Shown here: piece after piece, positions 1 to 12,107 of the stretch
How positions within the stretch are numbered: position 1 is the stretch's first letter
Layout of the letters: each line of letters begins with the position of its first letter
From: Chondrosia reniformis
Lineage: Eukaryota; Porifera; Demospongiae; Chondrillida; Chondrillidae
DNA length: 64,000 nt
Direction: 5' to 3'
NCBI GenBank assembly: GCA_947172415.1
Contig: OX359189.1
Span: forward strand, 7,082,501-7,146,500
Program-made: the position numbers and the translations under genes
The notes under the pieces: generated by a model
What the model was told of the DNA's origin: nothing
Seen by the model: only the letters and a program-made list of their open reading frames with translations
Databases searched by the model: none

Positions 1-3000
1 CATTAACTTTGTATACCAGAATTTAATGTACATTGAGGGCTGTCACTCTATCAAATGGAGAGATATGAAGCTAAATCTTTCTGTCAGCATTTACAGATAT
101 CTATAGAGCATGTCCAATGTGTTTTTGAAATTTTGATGAAACTTAAAATTTGCCCTATCTCTCACCATACATTAACTTTGTATACCAGAATTTAATGTAC
201 ATTGAGGGCTGTCACTCCATCAAATGGAGAGATATGAAGCTAAATCTTTGTGTCAGCATTCGAAGACATCTATAGAGCATGTCCAATGTGTTTTTGAAAT
301 TTTGATGAAACTTAAAATTTGCCCTATCTCTCACCATAAATTAACTTTGTATACCAGAATTTAATGTACATTGAGGGTTGTCACCCTATCAAATGGAGAG
401 ATATGAAGCTAAATCTTTGTGTCAGCATTCGAAGACATCTATAGAGCATGTCCAATGTGTTTTTGAAATTTTGATGAAACTTATATAAAATTTGCCCTAT
501 CTCTCACCATACATTAACTTTGTATACCAGAAATTAATGTACATTGAGGGCTGTCACTCTATCAAATGGAGAGATATGAAGCTAAATCTTTCTGTCAGCA
601 TTTACAGACATCTATAGAGCATGTCCAATGTGTTTTTGAAATTTTGATGAAACTTAAAATTTGCCCTATCTCTCACCATACATTAACTTTGTATACCAGA
701 ATTTAATGTACATTGAGGGCTGTCACTCTATCAAATGGAGAGATATGAAGCTAAATCTTTCTGTCAGCATTCGCAGACATCTATAGAGCATGTCCAATGG
801 GTTTTTGAAATTTTGATGAAACTTAGAATTTGCTCTATCTCTCACCATACATTAACTTTGTATACCAGAATTTAATGTACATTGAGGGCTGTCACTCTAT
901 CAAATGGAGAGATATGAAGCTAAATCTTTGTGTGAGCATTCGAAGACATCTATAGAGCATGTCCAATGTGTTTTTGAAATTTTGATGAAACTTAAAATTT
1001 GCCCTATCTCTCACCATACATTAACTTTGTATACCAGAATTTAATGTACATTGAGGGCTGTCACTCTATCAAATGGAGAGATATGAAGCTAAATCTTTCT
1101 GTCAGCATTCGCAGACATCTATAGAGCATGTCCAATGGGTTTTTGAAATTTTGATGAAACTTAGAATTTGCTCTATCTCTCACCATACATTAACTTTGTA
1201 TACCAGAATTTAATGTACATTGAGGGCTGTCACTCTATCAAATGGAGAGATATGAAGCTAAATCTTTGTGTGAGCATTCGAAGACATCTATAGAGCATGT
1301 CCAATGTGTTTTTGAAATTTTGATGAAACTTAAAATTTGCCCTATCTCTCACCATACATTAACTTTGTATACCAGAATTTAATGTACATTGAGGGTTGTC
1401 ACTCTATCAAATGGAGAGATATGAAGCTAAATCTTTGTGTCAGCATTCGAAGACATCTATAGAGCATGTCCAATGTGTTTTTGAAATTTTGATGAAACTT
1501 AAAATTTGCCCTATCTCTCACCATAAATTAACTTTGTATACCAGAATTTAATGTACATTGAGGGCTGTCACTCTATCAAATGGAGAGATATGAAGCTAAA
1601 TCTTTCTGTCAGCATTCGCAGACATCTATAGAGCATGTCCAATGGGTTTTTGAAATTTTGATGAAACTTAGAATTTGCTCTATCTCTCACAATACATTAA
1701 CTTTGTATACCAGAATTTAATGTACATTGAGGGCTGTCACTCTATCAAATGGAGAGATATGAAGCTAAATCTTTGTGTCAGCATTTACAGACATCTATAG
1801 AGCATGTCCAATGTGTTTTTGAAATTTTGATGAAACTTAAAATTTGCCCTATCTCTCACCATACATTAACTTTGTATACCAGAATTTAATGTACATTGAG
1901 GGCTGTCACTCTATCAAATGGAGAGATATGAAGCTAAATCTTTCTGTCAGCATTTACAGACATCTATAGAGCATGTCCAATGCGTTTTTGAAATTTTGAT
2001 GAAACTTAAAATTTGCCCTATCTCTCACCATACATTAACTTTGTATACCAGAATTTAATGTACATTGAGGGCTGTCACTCTATCAAATGGAGAGATATGA
2101 AGCTAAATCTTTGTGTCAGCATTCGCAGACATCTATAGAGCATGTCCAATGGGTTTTTGAAATTTTGATGAAACTTAGAATTTGCTCTATCTCTCACCAT
2201 ACATTAACTTTGTATACCAGAATTTAATGTACATTGAGGGCTGTCACTCTATCAAATGGAGAGATATGAAGCTAAATCTTTGTGTCAGCATTCGAAGACA
2301 TCTATAGAGCATGTCCAATGTGTTTTTGAAATTTTGATGAAACTTAAAATTTGCCCTATCTCTCACCATACATTAACTTTGTATACCAGAATTTAATGTA
2401 CATTGAGGGCTGTCACTCTATCAAATGGAGAGATATGAAGCTAAATCTTTCTGTCAGCATTTACAGATATCTATAGAGCATGTCCAATGTGTTTTTGAAA
2501 TTTTGATGAAACTTAAAATTTGCCCTATCTCTCACCATACATTAACTTTGTATACCAGAATTTAATGTACATTGAGGGCTGTCACTCCATCAAATGGAGA
2601 GATATGAAGCTAAATCTTTGTGTCAGCATTCGAAGACATCTATAGAGCCTGTCCAATGTGTTTTTGAAATTTTGATGAAACTTAAAATTTGCCCTATCTC
2701 TCACCATACATTAACTTTGTATACCAGAATTTAATGTACATTGAGGGTTGTCACTCTATCAAATGGAGAGATATGAAGCTAAATCTTTCTGTCAGCATTC
2801 GAAGACATCTATAGAGCATGTCCAATGTGTTTTTGAAATTTTGATGAAACTTAAAATTTGCCCTATCTCTCACCATAAATTAACTTTGTATACCAGAATT
2901 TAATGTACATTGAGGTTTGTCACCCTATCAAATGGAGAGATATGAAGCTAAATCTTTGTGTCAGCATTCGAAGACATCTATAGAGCATGTCCAATGTGTT

Positions 3001-5249
3001 TTTGAAATTTTGATGAAACTTAAAATTTGCCCTATCTCTCACCATACATTAACTTTGTATACCAGAATTTAATGTACATTGAGGGCTGTCACTCTATCAA
3101 ATGGAGAGATATGAAGCTAAATCTTTCTGTCAGCATTCGCAGACATCTATAGAGCATGTCCAATGGGTTTTTGAAATTTTGATGAAACTTAGAATTTGCT
3201 CTATCTCTCACCATACATTAACTTTGTATACCAGAATTTAATGTACATTGAGGGCTGTCACTCTATCAAATGGAGAGATATGAAGCTAAATCTTTGTGTG
3301 AGCATTCGAAGACATCTATAGAGCATGTCCAATGTGTTTTTGAAATTTTGATGAAACTTAAAATTTGCCCTATCTCTCACCATACATTAACTTTGTAAAC
3401 CAGAATTTAATGTACATTGAGGGCTGTCACTCTATCAAATGGAGAGATATGAAGCTAAATCTTTCTGTCAGCATTCGCAGACATCTATAGAGCATGTCCA
3501 ATGGGTTTTTGAAATTTTGATGAAACTTAGAATTTGCTCTATCTCTCACCATACATTAACTTTGTATACCAGAATTTAATGTACATTGAGGGCTGTCACT
3601 CTATCAAATGGAGAGATATGAAGCTAAATCTTTGTGTGAGCATTCGAAGACATCTATAGAGCATGTCCAATGTGTTTTTGAAATTTTGATGAAACTTAAA
3701 ATTTGCCCTATCTCTCACCATACATTAACTTTGTATACCAGAATTTAATGTACATTGAGGGTTGTCACTCTATCAAATGGAGAGATATGAAGCTAAATCT
3801 TTGTGTCAGCATTCGAAGACATCTATAGAGCATGTCCAATGTGTTTTTGAAATTTTGATGAAACTTAAAATTTGCCCTATCTCTCACCATAAATTAACTT
3901 TGTATACCAGAATTTAATGTACATTGAGGGCTGTCACTCTATCAAATGGAGAGATATGAAGCTAAATCTTTCTGTCAGCATTCGCAGACATCTATAGAGC
4001 ATGTCCAATGGGTTTTTGAAATTTTGATGAAACTTAGAATTTGCTCTATCTCTCACAATACATTAACTTTGTATACCAGAATTTAATGTACATTGAGGGC
4101 TGTCACTCTATCAAATGGAGAGATATGAAGCTAAATCTTTGTGTCAGCATTTACAGACATCTATAGAGCATGTCCAATGTGTTTTTGAAATTTTGATGAA
4201 ACTTAAAATTTGCCCTATCTCTCACCATACATTAACTTTGTATACCAGAATTTAATGTACATTGAGGGCTGTCACTCCATCAAATGGAGAGATATGAAGC
4301 TAAATCTTTGTGTCAGCATTCGAAGACATCTATAGAGCATGTCCAATGTGTTTTTGAAATTTTGATGAAACTTAAAATTTGCCCTATCTCTCACCATACA
4401 TTAACTTTGTATACCAGAATTTAATGTACATTGAGGGCTGTCACTCTATCAAATGGAGAGATATGAAGCTAAATCTTTCTGTCAGCATTTACAGACATCT
4501 ATAGAGCATGTCCAATGCGTTTTTGAAATTTTGATGAAACTTAAAATTTGCCCTATCTCTCACCATACATTAACTTTGTATACCAGAATTTAATGTACAT
4601 TGAGGGCTGTCACTCTATCAAATGGAGAGATATGAAGCTAAATCTTTGTGTCAGCATTCGCAGACATCTATAGAGCATGTCCAATGGGTTTTTGAAATTT
4701 TGATGAAACTTAGAATTTGCTCTATCTCTCACCATACATTAACTTTGTATACCAGAATTTAATGTACATTGAGGGCTGTCACTCTATCAAATGGAGAGAT
4801 ATGAAGCTAAATCTTTGTGTCAGCATTCGAAGACATCTATAGAGCATGTCCAATGGGTTTTTGAAATTTTGATGAAACTTAGAATTTGCTCTATCTCTCA
4901 CAATACATTAACTTTGTATACCAGAATTTAATGTACATTGAGGGCTGTCACTCTATCAAATGGAGAGATATGAAGCTAAATCTTTGTGTCAGCATTCGAA
5001 GACATCTATAGAGCATGTCCAATGTGTTTTTGAAATTTTGATGAAACTTAAAATTTGCCCTATCTCTCACCATACATTAACTTTGTATACCAGAATTTAA
5101 TGTACATTGAGGGCTGTCACTCTATCAAATGGAGAGATATGAAGCTAAATCTTTCTGTCAGCATTTACAGACATCTATAGAACATGTCCAATGTGTTTTA
5201 GAAATTTTGATTTCTACATAAATTTGCCTTATCTCTCATTATACATTAA
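1..5249. repeat. 169-bp satellite array with higher-order repeat structure
   Basis: About 31 head-to-tail copies of a 169-bp AT-rich monomer fill this stretch; successive copies start near 1, 170, 339 and so on. Monomers fall into recognisable variants, for example those with 'ttcgcagacat' plus 'ccaatgggtttttg' and 'tagaatttgctc', those with 'tgtgtgagcattcg', and those with 'gcatttacagac'. A run of seven variants starting near 1014 recurs in the same order near 3379, an offset of 14 monomers (about 2.37 kb), so this is a higher-order array. One monomer near 483 has a 4-bp insertion, and one extra monomer was gained near 4230. No open reading frame of note. Monomer length is close to that of nucleosome-scale centromeric satellites, but a centromere role is only inference. 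Confidence 0.97.
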
Positions 5250-6310
5250 CTAACCCTAATTGCGTAATATTAAAAATGGCCGACCTTGAGTAGGTGTAAG
5301 AGTGAAAATGCGGTACTGTATATATTTCTGAAAAAATAGAACTCTTTGAAAGATTTCTTATACACATGGATATGCACTGTGTAGTACTTGATTGTTGTTG
5401 AAGTAGTATCTATCCACATATATTATATGGATGTCGTTAAAGTGAAATTTTGCCGATCGACGGCCTACGAAACTCCAAAGAAAAAAAGTTGGACCATACC
5501 GAACGCTACCATCCACGACGCTCAGAGGCCGGGATCGGTGGTAACGCTCTGCCGAGTTGAGCTTTGGGTGTCACTTACGTGAGAAGAACCAGTTCTTCTC
5601 GATATGGCCGACTCATATGAATCCTTAAAGATATCAGATGCCAATCCCACATTACGTGGAACCCCCCCGAAATCCGGATTATTGGTGAGCACGTCTCTAT
5701 GGCACCAACCGATTAGGAGACAGCTTCAGAGTCTAAGCGCTACCAACCCCTATGGGAACCGCTACCACCATAGAGATGTGTCCAGGTAGGCCTACTTTAT
5801 AAGGTTTTGCGCTTCTATTTAAACAAGAAAATTTCAAAAGGAAACGATTGTGGTTGGCGTAATTCCATACTTAAGAATAGGGTATTTGCGAGAAAAATGT
5901 AGTCAAATTATATCAAGTTAATTCGGGATCAGTGCATCGTTCCGAGCCATTTTAAAGGTATATCCAGTATTTGTGGTTCATCTAGAAACTGGGAAAAATG
6001 GATAGAATCCTGTAAGTGTCTTGATTGGCGGAGGAGACCAACTTTTCTGGTCCCATGTAGAAACGATTTTAGCGAGAGGTGTTCCGATATGAACGTAAAC
6101 AGGTATAACCAGCCACACTCAATCTCAATTGCAGTAATAGCATAATGGCTATCTGCCTCTATGTAAAGATCTTCTGACAGCTGCGTTCTGGACTGTCCCT
6201 GCGTGTTTCTAGTTGCCCCATTCGTGTCAAAACATTTTAACTTGGTATGCCGATAATTTGCATAATAGTATCGCACGATATATATGCTACACCATTTAAG
6301 GTCGTATAGT
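5250..6310. other. Non-satellite insert in the edge of the satellite array
   Basis: The satellite stops near 5249 in a degraded monomer and resumes as diverged monomers near 6311. The stretch between is more GC-rich around 5450-5790 and has no convincing coding frame (the 132-residue minus-strand frame at 5929-6327 resembles nothing I know). It contains two inverted repeats: a 9-bp arm pair with a 2-base spacer near 5581-5600, and the stem listed separately. It may be a non-autonomous mobile element inserted in old satellite, but I found no clear terminal repeats. Confidence 0.5.
5689..5780. other. Stem-loop inside the satellite-edge insert
   Basis: A 13-base arm (reading cacgtctctatgg) pairs with ccatagagatgtg about 80 bases later, with a single G-T type mismatch. 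The loop is relatively GC-rich. It could be part of a structured RNA or of a mobile element end; nothing in the sequence decides between these. Confidence 0.35.
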
Positions 6311-7085
6311 AGAAATTTAATGTACATTAGAGTGCTGTAGCTCTGTCAAATGGAGAGATATATAAAGCTGAAACATTGTGTAAGTATTCACAGAGATGTA
6401 TGAAAGGCTTCCAATGAATTTTGCAAATTTTCATATCTACTCAAGTTTGCCCTATCTCTTACCATACATTAACTTCGGATAGCAGTAAATTAAAGTACAT
6501 TTAGTGTTATAACTCTGCCAAATGGAGAGATATGAATCTGAAACTCTATCTCAGTATTCACAGACATGTATGACACATTTACAAACAGTTTTAGAAATTT
6601 TGATTTCTACACAAATTTGCCCTATCTCTCCCCATACATTAACTTAACAAATGTACATTTAGTGCCGTAACTCTGTCAATTCGGTAAATATGAAGCTTAA
6701 ACTTGGAATCTACATTCACAGACATGTATGAAACATTTCCAAACATCTTCAATCTTCAATCTTCGATCTTCAATGTAGTTTTTCGTTTTTTTATCCAATT
6801 GACAATATAGTCTGCATGCATGACCACTTTTTACTTTTATATAATTATCATATTACTTATATAGAAGACTCATAATTGATCTAGAAAAAGATTCCCAGAA
6901 TTAAGAAAAAGATAAAGATTCCCAGGGTCACTGATGAAGGGTGGAATTCCCAAAATCGGTATATTTAGTGCAGCAACTCTGTAAAATGGGCATAATATAT
7001 GTGAAACTGAAACTTGGTGTCAGCATTCACATATGTATATACATCCATTAAACACATCCAAGATTTTTTTGCAAATTTTGATGTT
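6311..7085. repeat. Diverged satellite monomers at array edge
   Basis: Three or four strongly diverged relatives of the 169-bp monomer lie here, recognisable by the retained blocks tcaaatggagagatat, tttgccctatctct and cattaactt. The copies at about 6311-6480, 6480-6650 and 6650-6760 are consecutive; a further partial copy is at about 6955-7085, after a stretch (6885-6960) that matches a dispersed repeat also seen at 7780-8000 and 33125-33375. Divergence far above that inside the main array fits ageing at the edge of a satellite. Confidence 0.85.
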
Positions 7086-7392
7086 CACGCCCTGCATGCA
7101 TATTTCAACTATCCATATGGTATACCCAAACACAGAAGGTGTGTGTATGGATGAGTATTTTTAGCATACCACCCTTATATGGTTAGCTGTTTCTCTCATG
7201 ATCACTGTCTTGCCTTTTCCAGATGTGCTATTCATTGTTGCAACACTGACCATCCCTACGTCTCATTTTCATTTCTTAAATGTTTTATAGAGATGTGTAC
7301 ATTAAAGCAGCCATCAGTATAACAATGGTAATAAGACTTAGTGTTTCTGGTTATCAAAGAAAGCTTGAACTACTGCTAATCATAGTAACATG

Positions 7393-10300
7393 TTAAGGCA
7401 TAAAGATGGATGTCCTGTAATAGTGCAATTCTTTTATGCTCTCTCTAATATCATCCAAAGTTCTACAGTAAAATATTACAGTGAGAATGTTACAGAAGCA
7501 CTATAATACTTTATATCAACAAAACCTTTACATTTAAAGAAATGATAAATACTGTAATAGTTTTTGTGACTTGCAAAAAGTATATAATAATAATAATAAT
7601 AGATTTATTATAGTGATAATTGCAAAAGAATAGGCTAAGCTTGGCCCATGAATCACTGATTTGAAAAATAACGATACTATATATAATAACAAAGAGTATT
7701 AATTACAAATGTAACCGTATTATATACTAGTAGATTGGCCACTCAAGTTCCATCCTATATACACTGACAAGGGATGACTCACATATGACTCACATAAGAC
7801 TCACAAAAGACCAACAAAAGACAAAGACTCTCAGGATCACCAATGTGAAGGATGGAATTCACAGAAGAAGAGGAAGGAGGAGAAGACTCTTGTATCCTAA
7901 TCCAAAGCTCTCACTAGGTTTAGTTCCCTATAGGCCTTTTATTGTACAATAGATGTAGTATGTAGGGAAAATGTTGCTTTTTAGATTACTCATGTACAAG
8001 TGATGACATGAATATAGTAGACTAGAACACTATTCCCAGGCATTTTACTTATGCAATGCCTATAGAGCTGTATACATCGTAGAACTATATAGCTGCATAT
8101 GCTTTTTGAATGTATGTATATGCATACTATGTACTAAATTCTTCACAATTAACCACAAACCTAAATGAAATGAAGCCACGACAAACCTGTGATTTTTCTT
8201 TTTAACTGGAGCATTCATGAACTCATCAGGATACCATCGCCTTCAATAAATGAAATGAAACCACGACACGTACATGCACAGATAAACACCATATAGGGTT
8301 ACTGGACGCACAGTTCTGTAAAGGTGATGTTATGATGTAATGAGAATGCATTTGCAAACATGCATGAAAGGTGTAGAATGATAAGTGATCTTAGATCATT
8401 TGCACTAAAGGACTCATACCAAACCAATGAAGTACAGCTTCAGAACCAAACCAGTCATAATAGAATGTATAGTGAAACCAACGAATCTGACTCAAGATGC
8501 AATATTGGTAACACTGATTCTTGATTTACAAAATCCTTTGAAGTTTCAGAAATATGGAAAATTAAAATAAGAATGTCTACCAGTAACAAGTACTATCTTT
8601 TGAATAGGAAAACATACCGTATCCTTTTAACAGACATTACTGATCACAATATATGTATAGAGACCATACATGCAGGGAATGAATGCAACAATAAAGGTTA
8701 ACAATACATAGGTTATGTAGGGACTACTAGACTAGGGACATTTACCTGGCCAATTCCTTTATAGTACTGACATCCACTATTCTGTAATGAAGATGTTCCA
8801 CAAAATTTGGCATATATTTCTTTAGAAACATTTTGTCAAGAAATATGCTGTTTCCTGCAAGAGGACATTCTCCCTTTTTAACATGCTTGGCGACAAATTT
8901 GACCATCATCTCTTCAGTCTCTTGCAGTGACACCTCGGATTCTCTGGAAGCCTCAGTTAGCCCACTCTACGTATATTGCTATATGTACACTATTATAAGT
9001 CAAAACAACGCAATCACTCAGGAATGAATGTATGCTGAAATTCTATTTTTGGAAAAATATAACAAAATGAACTTTATATACATGCAATTTGTCTAAATAA
9101 CCTTAAATTTCTATCCAAATGTATGTCTATACTTGCTAACTGTGTAATAGCCTTTATTATAGTAAGTATAAGATTCAGTGGAGTGAGGCTTCCCATGTGA
9201 GTGATTAGACTGACTAATGCATATAAGCATTATGGTAAATACAGGCTCTTTGATAGTTGCTAATAGGCATCAGTACTGGAAATTTAAACGATAATAAGCA
9301 CAGAAACATTAGAATATCCTAATATACAGGTTAATAAGGGGAAAGATAACATTTAGAAGGAAATTCCACTTGTGGCTTGATTATCACTTTGATTTCTCAA
9401 TTCTCACAGACAAGCAACTGTAATTAATTAAGATGGCCCCAAGAACGGGTTAAATCCCCATTAACTGTTTGTCTGATTAACTGAATCACTACTAATTACT
9501 TAGTTTTGAGGGAGGTATGAATGAAGCATTGCTGAGGCAATTGTAAATGTGTAGTTATTATTTCTACCAAATATTTTACAGATTAGAAATTAGTAATCAA
9601 AACTAACTATCCTATTAGCTACTTTCAATTCCTAGAATTTGCTTCGTTTGTGTTTTCCTTTGTGTATTAGCTATTAGTGGGTCGAACTTCTTGATTCGCC
9701 TAACTTTCTAGCAGCTTTGAAGTGTATGTGATTGACCGGCATGCTCTAATAAATACACAGCCAGGATGACTCCACCAGTACAATTGTCACAAGTTATGGA
9801 ATGTTGGCGCTACTGTGCTACATGTAAATGACTATTCATTATTTGACAGTTAGATCATAAGAACCCATGACATATCATTGTAAGATAATTTAACTAGGAA
9901 ATGCTAATAATGAATACCTAAATGGCTCATTAAGGTGCAGAGGTAACAAATGGACGACAACAGGATGTTACATCCAAATGTGATTATAAGAAAGTTTTTT
10001 GCAGATTAATATAAATATACGTACATGATTATTAAAAACAAATAGCAGTTTATAATTAAAAATAGGGGACCCTAAGGTCTGGAGTGGATCTTAAAGCTTT
10101 GATATCGTCATTTGACTCTAGATTTCACTACACCCACTCATGTCTCCCAAGGAGTGCAACGAGCTAATGGGCGGAACCAACGTTCACTTAATGAGAACCA
10201 GAGTCTCCCCCTAGCCACTCAGAAAAATGGTTGAGTTTACAGTCAGTATGAGCAAATTCAAAAGGTTTACCAAATCAAGTGGCCCATTATTAATATGTAT

Positions 10301-11818
10301 ATATTTAGCTAAAAATATTACTTAGCTAAAATATCGTCTCACTCTTAATTCATTAGAACTTCCACATATAACTATTATTGTAGTAATACAAATTGCCATA
10401 GAAATGAGTGCCATATCAAGTTAGCATGACAGCCTTTGAGCTAAAATATTCACACCTGGCAACCACAATTTTTACGTACACAGAGGGGAGTTGACATTTA
10501 ATATGGATGTTATATTCATTTTCCCTACCAGTCCATGGTGCTCAGTACACCAAGGTCCCATGCTCTTCAGGACTGAATCTGGTTGATGAACCACCACAGT
10601 AGGGCCCTGAGTATGGGGAGGAAGAATGTACAGAAGATAGTGCTTCAGTGAGAATTGACCAAACAACGAAAACTATATACAAAAGTGCTCTTTAGTACAA
10701 TCACAAGACATATCTAATACAGAATACACTCAAAGTACACTTTGTATTAAATAGTATGTTTCATTACTTCTGCAATCTTGTTCAAATTTTGGTCTGTTAT
10801 GATGCAAGACATCTCAAGAATATGATCCTTCTCAACATCTAGACCTGCATTAGTGTGAACACATATTAGTCCATAAACAAATGTAATACCTCCCTTGCAA
10901 GATACAGACGTGATACAAGTGATCAAATTTCCTAACAAAATGGATGTTTCACACAAACACACACACATGTTTTATACTTGTACTTTTTGAGAATCTCATC
11001 TCAAGGTGAGCTTAGTGCAATAAAAGGAAATCCTTGTGAATAGTGTGCTAACATATTTAGCATTGTGTAGGACAAATGACACACAAGGTTTTAAGTTTCT
11101 ATGGTAACCATTTTATAACACTCGGAGACACCATAATTGAAGCCATAGATGTATATGAATCTGTCTATTGGAAAAGAGCAATGCAGATGTAGATTTAAAG
11201 GGTAACTGATTGCTAAACATATAATTTCCTACATTCCTACAAGCCCACCGCTTCATGTCTACTTAAAGTTCAAAACTATTTGCTACAAATTACATATTAC
11301 CAAGTCTACATTTCATACTGGACAAGGTGTAGAATATATATTATCAATATTAACATAACATGCAAGTAGCAAATGGTAATATAATAGGCATAATTGGTAT
11401 CTATATCTCCAGATCGACCCACACAAGATTGGCATCCGTCAGTTTAAAATAAAATCTTCCAATGACCACATACACATTTAATAGTTATGTATACTATTGT
11501 TTAGCACAGACAGTGAACGCATGTATATGTGTATAGTGTATAGTAAAATACCGCTTACCCGTCATCTGTAAGGAGTGCAGATTGGTACATCATAGAAACG
11601 ACTCAGTCACGTGAGTATGTAGCAAAGAGAGTATAACATGTGATATGTACACATATATAGACAGTATAGTATAATAATATGACAAACACCAAATACAAAC
11701 GTAACTCTAAACGATTGAGTTAATAACATAACATGCAAGTAGCAAATGGTAATACAATAGGCATATTAATTGGTATCTATACCTCCAGGTCGACCCACAC
11801 AAGATTGGCATCCGTCAT
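7393..11818 (-). CDS. REXO2: Oligoribonuclease (REXO2/Orn), complete 7-exon gene
   Basis: DEDDh-family 3'-5' exoribonuclease that clears very short RNAs; 180 residues predicted, matching bacterial Orn (about 181) with no long mitochondrial presequence visible. Exons in transcript order: 11783-11818, 11559-11565, 10768-10844, 10529-10606, 8746-8966, 8187-8240, 7393-7462; they sum to 543 nt and stay in frame. Seen motifs: VDLEMTGLD (catalytic D and E, split by the 7-nt exon), CPLAGNS, KYMP, HYRIVDVST, ELARRWYP and the final HRTLDDIRESI carrying the catalytic His and last Asp. Canonical vertebrate HRALDD reads HRTLDD here. It lies head-to-head with the Ig-family gene at 12108. Identification rests on motif order and length; splice sites were read by eye. 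Confidence 0.94.
7780..8000 (+). repeat. Dispersed repeat, family R1
   Basis: This stretch shares a long common core (agactcccaggatcactgat, then gaagggtggaattc, then cttgtatcctcatc and agctctcactaggttta) with copies at 6885-6960, 18290-18475, 28985-29110 and 33125-33375 on the plus strand and 27335-27420, 30025-30120 and 33785-33905 on the minus strand. Copies are of differing length and divergence, have no open frame, and lie mostly in introns. This looks like a short non-autonomous interspersed element. Confidence 0.75.
10070..10240. repeat. Dispersed repeat, family R2 (copy in REXO2 intron)
   Basis: A diverged copy is at 20295-20440; shared blocks include cattgactct, cactcgtgtctcc, gaggagc and gagctaatgagcagaac followed by tcacttaat. 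No coding potential. The rest of the 1.5-kb intron (8967-10528) shows nothing recognisable. Confidence 0.6.
11405..11442 (-). pseudogene. Dead duplicate of REXO2 first coding exon
   Basis: The block 11345-11445 is a near-copy of 11722-11821, which holds the working first exon. In the duplicate the start codon reads CTG and the donor begins 'at' instead of 'gt', so it can neither initiate nor splice; the rest of the 36-nt exon is almost unchanged (one silent change). It lies in the intron after the 7-nt exon. Confidence 0.88.
11559..11565 (-). other. REXO2: 7-nt microexon of REXO2
   Basis: The first coding exon ends after VWVDLE and the third starts with two bases of a Gly codon then LDVEKD. 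The seven bases ATGACGG here, between a ttacag acceptor and a gtaagc donor on the minus strand, supply exactly Met-Thr-Gly, restoring the invariant EMTGLD of the family and the reading frame. No other placement in the intron that I found does so. Confidence 0.85.
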
Positions 11819-12107
11819 TTTAATAATGTTCGCTGCGTTTCGAAATGCTCTAACACAAGTGCGCAGCATATATACAGTTACTAATATTTGTACTGCACCA
11901 TATTGAAGGCCAAATAGCAAATATAGAGGATGGGATTAAGTAATCTTATATCAGGAAACGCCCTCTTTAGTACGAAACACTAAATACATTCATGGTTTGT
12001 TAAATACCAGCCCAAATCAACCTTTATATGACAAAGTCTGTGTTATTCGTGAGGTGCAAGAGCTCTTCAACACGGGACGGGGAGATATAGAGAAGATCAA
12101 CGTGAAA
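11819..12107. promoter_or_regulatory. Shared bidirectional promoter interval
   Basis: Only 289 bases separate the start codons of REXO2 (minus) and the Ig-family receptor (plus), so their 5' untranslated regions and core promoters must share this interval. No clear TATA box is placed correctly for either gene. Regulation in common is an inference from spacing. Confidence 0.6.

Noticed and set aside
1-5249. CENP-B box in the satellite monomer
   Set aside because: I looked for TTCG followed by a CGGG core; monomers have ttcgaag or ttcgcag but no CGGG, so no box is claimed.
5450-5600. 5S rRNA or tRNA-derived SINE in the satellite-edge insert
   Set aside because: The GC-rich block vaguely recalls 5S and Pol III genes, but no A/B boxes or alignable 5S segment could be recognised.
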